Of a stretch of 40,124 bases of DNA, positions 21,460 through 29,300 are shown in pieces. A model generated the notes under the pieces. That model saw only the letters and a list, made by a program, of their open reading frames with translations. It was not told the origin of the DNA and did not search any database. The stretch is from positions 1 to 40,124 of the forward strand of contig NZ_QPLJ01000031.1 in assembly GCF_003340555.1 (NCBI RefSeq). The letters run 5' to 3'. The stretch is from Jannaschia formosa. GTDB lineage: Bacteria; Pseudomonadota; Alphaproteobacteria; Rhodobacterales; Rhodobacteraceae. Every line of letters starts with the position of its first letter. Position 1 is the first letter of the stretch. The translations under genes were made by a program, and so were the position numbers.

Positions 21460-21938
21460 GCGTCAAGTTCAAGGTCGAGGGCTTCCGCGAGATGGAGAAG
21501 GCGCTGGCCCGGCTTCCGCGCGGGACGGCGAAGGGGGTGACCCGGCGCGTCGTCAAGAAGGTGCTGGAGCCGGTGCGCGACACCGCCGACAGCTATTCCG
21601 GGGCGTTCAATGTCGCGATCACGTCGCGGCTGTCGCCGCGCCAGTCGGGACTGGCGCGCGGGGATCGGGGGCCCTCCCTGGTCAGCATGTATGTCGGGCC
21701 GGTCACGCAGGACGGCAGCCACGCGCCGCACGCGCATCTGATCGAGTTCGGGACCGCGCCGCGGTTCCACAAGTCGGGAAAGTATGTCGGCGCTGTCTCG
21801 CCCGACCCGTTCATGCGGCCGGCCTGGGACATGCACAAAGGGCAGATGCTGGAAGAATTGGGGCGGCTGATGTGGGTCGAGATCGAGAAGACCGTCGCCC
21901 GCGCGGCGGCCAAGGCAGCACGGGAGGCCGCACGATGA
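21456..21938 (+). CDS. Neck/tail completion protein (HK97 gp10-like)
   Basis: A 160-aa protein of the HK97-gp10 family: basic N-terminal helices (REMEKALARLPRGTAKGVTR) then SHAPHAHLIEFGTAPRFHKS and PDPFMRPAWDM, its signature. It connects head and tail. The GTG start overlaps the adaptor stop. The next two genes are enzymes rather than tail genes, which is unusual for this place. Confidence 0.88.
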   Translation: MSVKFKVEGFREMEKALARLPRGTAKGVTRRVVKKVLEPVRDTADSYSGAFNVAITSRLSPRQSGLARGDRGPSLVSMYVGPVTQDGSHAPHAHLIEFGTAPRFHKSGKYVGAVSPDPFMRPAWDMHKGQMLEELGRLMWVEIEKTVARAAAKAAREAAR

Positions 21939-22639
21939 AGGCCGATTTCCGCGACGTATCGCTGATGGTGGCGACGCATTCCTTCGGGTCGGTCACGCCG
22001 CCTTATGCGCAGTCGCTGGCGGTGCTGACCGGGCACCTGGCCATGTGGCGGGTCTCGCATTCGGTGCTGCTGCTGCAGGACCCCTTCGTCGATCGCGGGC
22101 GGGACCGGATCGCGGCGGCGTTCCTGGGAAGCGGTTTCTCGCACCTTCTGATGCTGGACGCGGATATCCAGTTCGAGCCGACCGACGTCGCCCGGCTGGT
22201 CGCGGCCAATCGCCCGCTGGTCGCCGGGGCCTACCGCTACAAGAACGACACCGGGCATTTCGCCGTGTCCTTTCCGGAGGGCGCGCAGGACGGGTGCCAG
22301 TTCGATGACGAGGCGCAGGCGCTGGAGGTCGACGGCGTCGGCGCGGGGTTCATGCTGATCCGGCGCGAGGTGTTCGAGCGCATCGAGGCGGCGACGCCCG
22401 ATCTGGCCTATGTCACCCGGAACGACGGCGTCGAGACGCGGTTCCACGGGTTCTTCGACCAGGACCGCGACGGGGATCAGCGCGTCGGAGAGGATATCGC
22501 GTTCTGCCGCCGCTGGCAGGCGGTCGGCGGCAAGGTGCATGTCTGCCCCGACATCCGGCTGACCCATTGGGGGCCGCAGGGATTCTCCGGCGCGCTGATG
22601 GATCAGATCCGGTTTGCCGAAAGCGTGGCCGCCGAATGA
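21935..22639 (+). CDS. GT-A type glycosyltransferase
   Basis: A 234-aa protein with a glycosyltransferase family 2-like fold: FLGSGFSHLLMLDADIQFEP places the DxD-type metal motif at 75-77, and ALEVDGVGAGFMLIRREVFE is the usual acceptor-loop region before RVGEDIAFCRRW. Glycosyltransferases normally use nucleotide sugars; substrate unknown. It overlaps the neck gene (ATGA) and the following FkbM gene (ATGA), so the pair is part of the late operon. It may glycosylate a virion protein or host surface glycan. Confidence 0.82.
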   Translation: MKADFRDVSLMVATHSFGSVTPPYAQSLAVLTGHLAMWRVSHSVLLLQDPFVDRGRDRIAAAFLGSGFSHLLMLDADIQFEPTDVARLVAANRPLVAGAYRYKNDTGHFAVSFPEGAQDGCQFDDEAQALEVDGVGAGFMLIRREVFERIEAATPDLAYVTRNDGVETRFHGFFDQDRDGDQRVGEDIAFCRRWQAVGGKVHVCPDIRLTHWGPQGFSGALMDQIRFAESVAAE

Positions 22640-23244
22640 GCCGGGTCCTGCGCGATGGCTTTCTCTGGCCCAAGGCGGATCGCGTCTGCGGGCCGCTGAC
22701 GATGGCCACGCTGCCCGACTTGGGCAAGGCGGTGGCACTGACCCCGGAGCGGGGGCTTGCGCTGCAGGCGGGCGGCTGCGTCGGCGTCTGGGCCGCGCAT
22801 CTGGCGCTGTCGTTCGAGCGCGTGGTCACGGTCGAACCCGACACCGAGAACCTGGGCTGCCTGATCCAGAACGTGCCCGGGAACGTGGAGCCGCATTGGG
22901 GCGCGCTTGGCGCCGTGCCGGGGCGCACGGGGATGGCGCATGTCGACTACAACACCGGCGCCCATTTCGTGCGCGGGGCAGGGCGCGTCCCGGTCATCAC
23001 GGTCGACGGCCTGGCCCTTCCGCGCCTCGATCTGCTGGTGCTGGATATCGAGGGCTGCGAGCTGCAGGCGCTGCAGGGCGCCGCCTCGACGCTGACCCGG
23101 CACCGGCCCGTGATCATGATCGAGGCGCGCGGCCACGAGACCCGATACGGCCAAGCGCCCGGCGCCGCGCTGGACTGGCTGCAGCGTGCCTTCGGCTACC
23201 GCGTTCACGCGGAAGTCGGGTCTGACGTCATCCTGACGGCCTGA
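22636..23244 (+). CDS. FkbM-family methyltransferase
   Basis: A 202-aa SAM-dependent methyltransferase: motif I LQAGGCVGVWAAHL (43-56), VEPDTENLGCLIQN (66-79) and the FkbM signature LDLLVLDIEGCELQALQGA (131-149), followed by HRPVIMIEA. FkbM enzymes typically O-methylate sugars or other small molecules. Coupled by ATGA to the glycosyltransferase, it may cap the added sugar (inference). Confidence 0.85.
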   Translation: MSRVLRDGFLWPKADRVCGPLTMATLPDLGKAVALTPERGLALQAGGCVGVWAAHLALSFERVVTVEPDTENLGCLIQNVPGNVEPHWGALGAVPGRTGMAHVDYNTGAHFVRGAGRVPVITVDGLALPRLDLLVLDIEGCELQALQGAASTLTRHRPVIMIEARGHETRYGQAPGAALDWLQRAFGYRVHAEVGSDVILTA

Positions 23245-23267
23245 CGTCGCAATCTGAGGAGCTGCAG

Positions 23268-23567
23268 ATGCGTGACCGCCGCTGGATCGAGTTTGAGGAC
23301 CTGAGCGCGCAGGCGCGCGTTCAGATCGACGCCAACGCCATCAAGGACGAACCGGAGGAAGATCGTGCGCGCCACACCCCGCCGCTGGATCGGAGCGGGG
23401 ATCTGTGGATGCCGGGATCGCCGTCGCGCGTGAAGGCTGCAGGAGGGGTCTCGGTATCGGTTTCCCCGGACAAGCCGAAGCTGTCGGACGGTGGGCTAAC
23501 TTTCGCCGGCATGAAGTGGGCGCCGATCAGGGGCGTCGGCCTGGCCGCGCGAGACGCCGCAGACTGA
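23268..23567 (+). CDS. Hypothetical protein
   Basis: A 99-aa charged protein starting MRDRRWIEFEDLSAQARVQI, with a predicted N-terminal helix and a C-terminal strand-rich half (GGVSVSVSPDKPKLSDGG). GGAG before the ATG at 23268 supports it. It is the first of four small late-operon genes of unknown function between the FkbM and tail terminator genes. Confidence 0.6.
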   Translation: MRDRRWIEFEDLSAQARVQIDANAIKDEPEEDRARHTPPLDRSGDLWMPGSPSRVKAAGGVSVSVSPDKPKLSDGGLTFAGMKWAPIRGVGLAARDAAD

Positions 23568-23580
23568 ACAGGAGAAGCCG

Positions 23581-23787
23581 ATGACCACGCCAGACGAGAA
23601 GGCAAAGATATTCGGAGACCTCTACGCGCGCTACGCCGCCAATAACGAGCGTTGGATGGAGATCCACCCCGGCGACACCGAAGGCCCGTGGCAAGAGGCA
23701 ATGGACGGCCTGATCGGCTACGCCCTGACCGAGCACGGCGTTTCGCGAGCGGCCATAATGGCCGCCGCCACGAAGGTTCGGCTTTAG
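23581..23787 (+). CDS. Hypothetical protein
   Basis: A 68-aa acidic, helical protein (MTTPDEKAKIFGDLYARYAA). AGGAGAAG precedes the ATG. No family is recognised. It lies in the small-gene block after the sugar-modifying enzymes. Confidence 0.6.
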   Translation: MTTPDEKAKIFGDLYARYAANNERWMEIHPGDTEGPWQEAMDGLIGYALTEHGVSRAAIMAAATKVRL

Positions 23788-23856
23788 CCCGCTACCACCG
23801 CCACGACGAACCGCAGCGCGCCCTCTGGGGTGTCATCCTGCATGGAAGGAACCGCC

Positions 23857-24093
23857 ATGACCGAGACCGAACCCCGCCTCGAGGATGCGATCACCCGGCT
23901 CCGCGACGCGCTGGCCGCCCTCAAGGCCGTCTTCACCGACTTCGTGCGAAGCGTCGGGAGGGCCGCAGTGCAGGACGCCAAGGAACGCATCGCCCGGATG
24001 CAGCGCATCGACAGGATCATCGCCATGATCCCGCAGTATGGCCGCATCAACCCGATGTGCCGCGACCCGTGGCAGCGGGAGCGGTGGGCATGA
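23857..24093 (+). CDS. Hypothetical protein
   Basis: A 78-aa helical protein (ALAALKAVFTDFVRSVGRAA; IDRIIAMIPQYGRINPM). The ATG at 23857 follows GGAAGGA at a good distance; earlier ATGs lack a site. It ends in an ATGA overlap with the next gene, which shares its MTET(E/G)PR start. Function unknown. Confidence 0.6.
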   Translation: MTETEPRLEDAITRLRDALAALKAVFTDFVRSVGRAAVQDAKERIARMQRIDRIIAMIPQYGRINPMCRDPWQRERWA

Positions 24094-24299
24094 CCGAGAC
24101 CGGACCCCGCATCGTCAGCATGCCCGAGAAGGCCGACGAGATGATGGCCGCCGTCGAGGCTCTGCGCCGCGGACTGCCCGCTCTGGTCGCCTCGGCGCCG
24201 CTGATCGCCAAGGTCCGCCGCGCGCACTTCGACGCGCTGATCCATGAGGGTTTCACCGAGGCCCAGGCGTTGCAACTCTGCCTGACCTCGGAGCTGTGA
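24090..24299 (+). CDS. Small hypothetical protein
   Basis: A 69-aa protein starting MTETGPRIVSMPEKADEM, with a helical C-terminus (FDALIHEGFTEAQALQLCL) that looks like a small UBA/CUE-type three-helix pattern, though that likeness is weak. It is coupled to the preceding gene by ATGA. Confidence 0.6.
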   Translation: MTETGPRIVSMPEKADEMMAAVEALRRGLPALVASAPLIAKVRRAHFDALIHEGFTEAQALQLCLTSEL

Positions 24300-24319
24300 C
24301 CGCGAAAGCGGCCTGACCG

Positions 24320-24676
24320 ATGGAAGAGCAGCTTTACAGCGTCCTGAGCGGGCTGGGCTACACGACGAGCTGGGGCGGGCTGGGGCAGGGCACGGCTTTG
24401 CCGCGCATCGCGCTCTATCGCGTGTCGGGGCTGGACGCGGTCACACTGCAGGGGCGGTCCGGCTTCGTCGAGGGCCGGGTGCAGGCCGACATCTACGGCA
24501 AGACCTATCAGCAGGCGGTCACCGCCTCGCGCGCGGTCACGGCGGCGGTCTCTGGCTATCGCGGCGGGCCGATCTGGCACGCGCAAGTCGTCAACATCCG
24601 CGACCGTCCCGAAGAGGGCGGTGGCGACGTCATTCAGCGGGTCTCGCTGGATATCGCGGTTCTCTACCGCGAGTAA
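24320..24676 (+). CDS. Tail terminator/completion protein (DUF3168-like)
   Basis: A 118-aa protein of the DUF3168 type, which caps the tail tube. Typical features are EEQLYSVLSGLGYTTSWGG, ALPRIALYRVSG and the alternating strand segment GFVEGRVQADIYGKTYQQAV. It lies directly before the tail tube gene as expected. The ribosome site is weak. Confidence 0.8.
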   Translation: MEEQLYSVLSGLGYTTSWGGLGQGTALPRIALYRVSGLDAVTLQGRSGFVEGRVQADIYGKTYQQAVTASRAVTAAVSGYRGGPIWHAQVVNIRDRPEEGGGDVIQRVSLDIAVLYRE

Positions 24677-24717
24677 CCATCCGCCTCGGGCGGCGATCAC
24701 CAATCAAGGAGGACGCT

Positions 24718-25149
24718 ATGTCCATCGCAATTCCCGTCCACGGCGGGACCATGAAGTGGAACACCACCACGACGACCTACATGTCGATCACCGAGGCGAA
24801 GCGCCTGATCTTCCCGAAGTTCAACCGGGAATTCACGGACGTGACGAGCCTCGACAGCGTCGACGGCATCCGGGAGTTCGTGCCGAACCTGGCCGACCCC
24901 GGCGAGCTGGTGATCGCGTGCAACTACTCGAACGCGATCTTCAACACCGCGCACGGGTATTTCACGGGCAAGACGCTGGTCTACTTCCAGACCACGATCA
25001 ACCTGCAGGACACCGAGACCGTCGCGGCCAACTGGGCCTTCCAGGGCTACGTGTCGCCGGAGGTCGCGGACGGCGAGATCGACGGCACGCTCGAGCTGAT
25101 GCTGAACATCCGGTGCACCGGCGCCGCAACCTTCACGAACGGTTCGTGA
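24718..25149 (+). CDS. Major tail tube protein
   Basis: A 143-aa strand-rich protein: TTTYMSITEAKRLIFPKFN, DVTSLDSVDGIREFVPNLAD and TGKTLVYFQTTINLQDTET follow the tail-tube fold pattern (phage tail tube/GTA tail protein). AGGAGG lies just before the ATG, consistent with high expression. It precedes the tail chaperone frameshift pair and tape measure, in canonical order. Confidence 0.88.
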   Translation: MSIAIPVHGGTMKWNTTTTTYMSITEAKRLIFPKFNREFTDVTSLDSVDGIREFVPNLADPGELVIACNYSNAIFNTAHGYFTGKTLVYFQTTINLQDTETVAANWAFQGYVSPEVADGEIDGTLELMLNIRCTGAATFTNGS

Positions 25150-25541
25150 TGGCGGGCGTGACCTTCACCGCGAACGGGGCGCAGCACGAGCTGCGCCTCG
25201 GCACGCGCGCGTGCCGCGCCATCGAGCGCGACCTGGGCATGTCGATGCCGCGCTTCATCGGCAAGATGTCGGGCAAGAAGGACAAGGCGGGCGAAGTCCT
25301 CGAGGACGGCGACCTGTCCTTCGCGGATCTGCACCTGGTCTTCCTGCACGGCCTGAACGGCGGCAAGGGCGCGGCCAGCCCGGACGAGGCCGACGACGTG
25401 ATCGATGGCGTCGGCGGGATGGTCGCGGCGGCTGCGATCCTGGGCGACGCCATCGCCGAAGCGTTCCCGGCGCCGCCGGAGGACGAAAAGACCGAGGGCG
25501 GCACTGCGGCGGGAAACGGCAGGAAGCCGAAGGCGACGTAG
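25149..25541 (+). CDS. Tail assembly chaperone, short form (G-like)
   Basis: A 130-aa protein (TFTANGAQHELRLGTRACRA then IERDLGMSMPRF) of the phage tail assembly chaperone type, located between tube and tape measure. TGATG couples it to the tube gene. A GGGAAAC heptamer (25511-25517) near its end is in the correct frame for -1 slippage into the following frame, giving a longer G-T-like product. The chaperone holds the tape measure during tail assembly. Confidence 0.82.
   Translation: MAGVTFTANGAQHELRLGTRACRAIERDLGMSMPRFIGKMSGKKDKAGEVLEDGDLSFADLHLVFLHGLNGGKGAASPDEADDVIDGVGGMVAAAAILGDAIAEAFPAPPEDEKTEGGTAAGNGRKPKAT
25511..25517 (+). other. Programmed -1 frameshift site (GGGAAAC)
   Basis: G GGA AAC is a canonical X XXY YYZ slippery heptamer, in the zero frame of the short chaperone (codon GGA begins at 25512). 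After slippage reading continues as RQEAEGDVALDWDML without a stop to 25882. The same arrangement makes gpG and gpGT in lambda. Confidence 0.75.
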
Positions 25542-25882
25542 CGCTCGACTGGGACATGCTGGCCGCGCATTGGGTTCGGTGCGGCCAGCCGATCGCCGAT
25601 TTCGCGCTGGCCACCATGCGGGAGATCCGCGCGGCGGCGACGGGCACGAGCGACCGCATCGATGACGAGATGCAGCGGGCGCGGGTGCTCAACCAGGAAT
25701 TGGCGACGCTGATATCCTGGGCGCATCACAAGCCCGACAAGATGCCGGACTTCACGAAGGCGCAGAAGGCGAAGCAGCCCGAAATGGACGAAGCGGCGGC
25801 GGCCCGGCTTCTGTTCGCGCATGCGAGCGCGTTCACGGCACGGCACAACGCCTACCAGGCGCGGCGCGGGGGCGTTCAGTGA
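25517..25882 (+). CDS. Tail chaperone extension (T-like), reached by frameshift
   Basis: A 121-aa extension in the -1 frame relative to the short chaperone. It is helical (HWVRCGQPIADFALATMREI; RVLNQELATLISWAHHKPDK) and ends HNAYQARRGGVQ. The fused product would be about 244 aa. An internal ATG at 25556 has no ribosome site, which favours frameshifting over independent initiation. Confidence 0.75.
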   Translation, partial: RQEAEGDVALDWDMLAAHWVRCGQPIADFALATMREIRAAATGTSDRIDDEMQRARVLNQELATLISWAHHKPDKMPDFTKAQKAKQPEMDEAAAARLLFAHASAFTARHNAYQARRGGVQ

Positions 25883-25931
25883 GCGTGGGGCAGAAAGGGG
25901 ACGAACGCGGAGCGGACTACAAGCCGCTCTG

Positions 25932-26270
25932 CTACTCGATGAAGGTCACGCTATCGACCAAGACCTGGAAGTAATCGTCTTTGACCCGAAGCGCGCCCGT
26001 TATGCGCACCGGGCAGACCGGCCCATTGTAATCGTTCAGATAGCAGGCTTCCACCCGCTCCAAGGTCGGTCTGTCGACTGCCATCTCGACCCGGAATTGA
26101 CGCCTATCCTCAAGCCGAAAGGCGAGTAGATCGCTGACGAGGACACCAATCGTTCCATCGGCCACGATTTCCGTCCCATCCAATGCGGCAAGCGCATCTT
26201 CGACCGTCACGGCGTCCTGCGCCGCGACGGGGTTCGCCATCAGCCCGATCAGGGCGACGCATCTGAACAT
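25932..26270 (-). CDS. Exported small protein in the tail cluster (moron 1)
   Basis: A 112-aa protein antisense to the late operon. It has a signal peptide (MFRCVALIGLMANPVAA, cleavage before QD) and a mature strand-rich domain with two cysteines (ACYLNDYNGPVCPVRI) suited to one disulfide. The alternation LVSDLLAFRLEDRRQFRVEM is OB-fold-like. GGGAG upstream supports the ATG at 26270. Orientation opposite to all tail genes implies separate, probably lysogenic, expression; surface or periplasmic exclusion is a possibility. Confidence 0.75.
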   Translation of the reverse strand: MFRCVALIGLMANPVAAQDAVTVEDALAALDGTEIVADGTIGVLVSDLLAFRLEDRRQFRVEMAVDRPTLERVEACYLNDYNGPVCPVRITGALRVKDDYFQVLVDSVTFIE

Positions 26271-26335
26271 CTCAATCTCCCTCTGAAGCCGCCCGACGCT
26301 AGTCCGGCGGCCCTCTGCCGTCAAAGGAACATCCA

Positions 26336-29300
26336 ATGAGCGCAGTCATCGGCGCCCTTCGGGGCGTTCTCTCGCTGGATTCGGCGGCCTTCGAGCGGGG
26401 CGCGAGGCGCGCGCAGGCGTCGATGAGCGGCCTGCAGCGCAACCTCGACCGGGCGGGGCGGCAGATGCAGGCGACCGGCGCGCGGCTGTCGGCGGCCGTC
26501 ACGGCGCCGCTGGCGGCCGCGTCCGCCGCTCTGGTCACGTCCGCAACCCGTGCGGCTGTCGAGACCGAGCGCCTGGCCGCGCTGTCCAATGCCTCGACGC
26601 GCAGCTTCCAGCGGTTCGCCGCGGGCGCGAAGACCGCCGGTCTGGAATCGGACAAGGTCGCGGATATCCTGAAGGACGTGAACGACCGCGTCGGCGATTT
26701 CATCGCGACCGGCGGCGGCCCGATGGCCGACTTCTTCGAGAACATCGCGCCGAAGGTTGGCGTCACCGCTGAACAGTTCGCCAAGCTGTCCGGACCCGAT
26801 GCGCTGCAGCTCTACGTCTCGTCGCTTGAGAAGGCGGGCGTCACCCAGCAGGAGATGACGTTCTATCTGGAAGCGATGGCGTCCGACGCGACGGCGCTGC
26901 TGCCCCTGCTGAGAAACAACGGCGAAGAGATGGGCCGCGTCGGCGATCAGGCCGAACGCCTTGGCGCCGTGATGAGCGAAGATACCATTGTGGCGCTGAA
27001 CGGGGTGCAGGACTCGGTGCGCCGGGTGACGGCGAGCGGCACGGCGCTGCGCAACCAGCTTGCCGCCGCGCTGGCGCCGACGCTGCTGGAAATCTCTGAG
27101 CGCGTCGCGGACGTGACCGAGTGGTTCACCCAACTGTCGCCGGAGGCGAAGCGGTTCGCGGGCATCGCGGCGGCGGTGACGGCGGCGCTCGGCCCCGCCC
27201 TCGTGACGCTCGGCCTGATGGCGAGCGGCCTCGCCGCGCTCTCGGCGCCGTTCGTGTTGGTCGCCGTAGCGGGGGCCACGGCGGCAGTCCTGATCGCCCG
27301 CCACTGGAACAGTCTGTCGCAAACGATGCCGGACGGGACGAGCCGGATCCAGGCTGCAATGGCAGGGCTCCGTGCCTTCGCCTCCGACTTCTCGAGCTCC
27401 TTCGTCACGGCGGTCGCGCCGATGCGGGGCCTTCTCGACCAGGCGTGGGAGGGCATCGCGGGGACGTTCGAGAACATCGGATCGGCCATGGCCGCCATCG
27501 CGGCTGTCTTTACCGGCGAGGACGCCGAGGCGATCGACTTCGGCTTCAAGAGCTTCGGCGACTTCCTCGGAACGATGGCGGGGCACATCAGCACCGGCAT
27601 CGCTGCAGGGCTGAACAGCATCGCGCAGTCGCTGGAATGGATCACCGCCTCAATCGGCGCAATCTTGCGCGGTGACCTTCCCGCTGCGCGCGCAGCTTGG
27701 GACGAGTTCGTTCGTGACGTCCTGGGGCCGATCACGCTGCCCGACTGGATCGCGAACGGCATCGACTTCTCGGCGGTGCTGGCGAGCGTCGAACGGATGG
27801 CCGACGACGCGCGCGCGGCCGTCGCCGATTGGGTCCGCGATATGCTCTTCGAGGGCACGCGCATCCCGGCGAACATCGCCGCGGGCATCGCGGCCGGGGT
27901 TGGCGAGGTCGTCGGCGCCCTCGTCGGCATCAAGGATGCGATTACGTCCACTTGGGCCGGGTTCTCCGGCGACTGGCGCAGCTTGGGCCAGAACGTGGCG
28001 ATCGGCCTCGACGCCGGCATCCGCGACGAAGGCGGCACCATCGCGTCGACGGTCAACAATCTCGGCCTCGATGCGATCCGCACGATCCGCGACGCGCTCG
28101 GCATCCGGTCCCCCTCGCGCGAGTTCATGGAGATCGGCGGCTACCTGACCGAAGGTCTCGCCGTCGGTATCGCGGACGGGACGAACGACGTGCTGCGCCA
28201 GATCGAGGACCTGGCCGGGCGTGCCAATGCGCTCGGTGGCAACCTGTTCGCACAGATCGGCCAGAACATCGGAAACGCCATCGCGGGCGGCCTGACAGGC
28301 GGCAATGTTCTGGCCGGCATCAAATCGGCCATCGTGCAGCCGTTGCAGGCGTCGCTGGGCAACGCGATCGGAGGCGCGCTCAGCGGGGCCTTTAGCGCGC
28401 AGACCTTCACGATGGGCCAGCTTGCGGGAACCGCTCAGGCCGCGCTTGGCGGCGGGGCGGCGCTGCTTCCCGCGACCGGCCTTTTCAGCGGGATTGGCTC
28501 CGGCCTCTCCTCCGTTCTGTCTGGCTTCGGCACGGGCGGCTTTGCCGGCGGCTTCGGCGCCATCGGGTCGGCGCTGTCGGGCGCGACCACTGGCCTTGCC
28601 GGGCTGGGCACGGCCATCGGCGCGGCGATCCCCGTGATCGGGGCCGTGGGCCTGCTCTTCTCCGCCTTCAAAAGCAAGACCAAGCTGCTCGACGCGGGGC
28701 TGCGCGTGACCATCGACGGCATGGACAGCCTCGTCGAGACTTTCAAATACGTCGAGAAGTCGCGCTTCTTCGGCCTGTCCAAGAGCCGGAAGACCAGCTT
28801 CGCCGCCGCCGGCGAAGACACGGCCGCGCCGATCCAGGCGGCGGTCGACAGGGTCCTCACCGGCATCGGCAGCGCGGCGGACGCGCTCGGGCTGATGAGC
28901 GGGCGGCTGGACGAGTTCGCCCACGAGCTCAAGATCAGCACGAAGGACCTCAGCGACGAGCAGATCCAGCGCGCGATCGAGGATGCGCTGCGCGGCATGG
29001 GCGACGCGGCGACTGGCCTCATCGTCGGCAGCTACACGGAGAAGAAGCTCGTTTCGGAGGGGCGCGCGGCCACGTGGGAATACAATCCCGACAGAAATGA
29101 CTTCTACACGACTCCGGCGGTGGAGCCGGTCTATGAGACGATCACCCACCTGAATGAAACGTTTGAGCGGCTGGTCCGCGAGGGCGAGAGTTCGTCAGAG
29201 GCGCTGCAGCGGCTGGCGGCATCGCTGGGCGCGGTCAACGGCGTCGCGGACACGCTCGACCACGCGATGCTCGCCGCATCCCTGCGCGGCGGCGAGCTCG

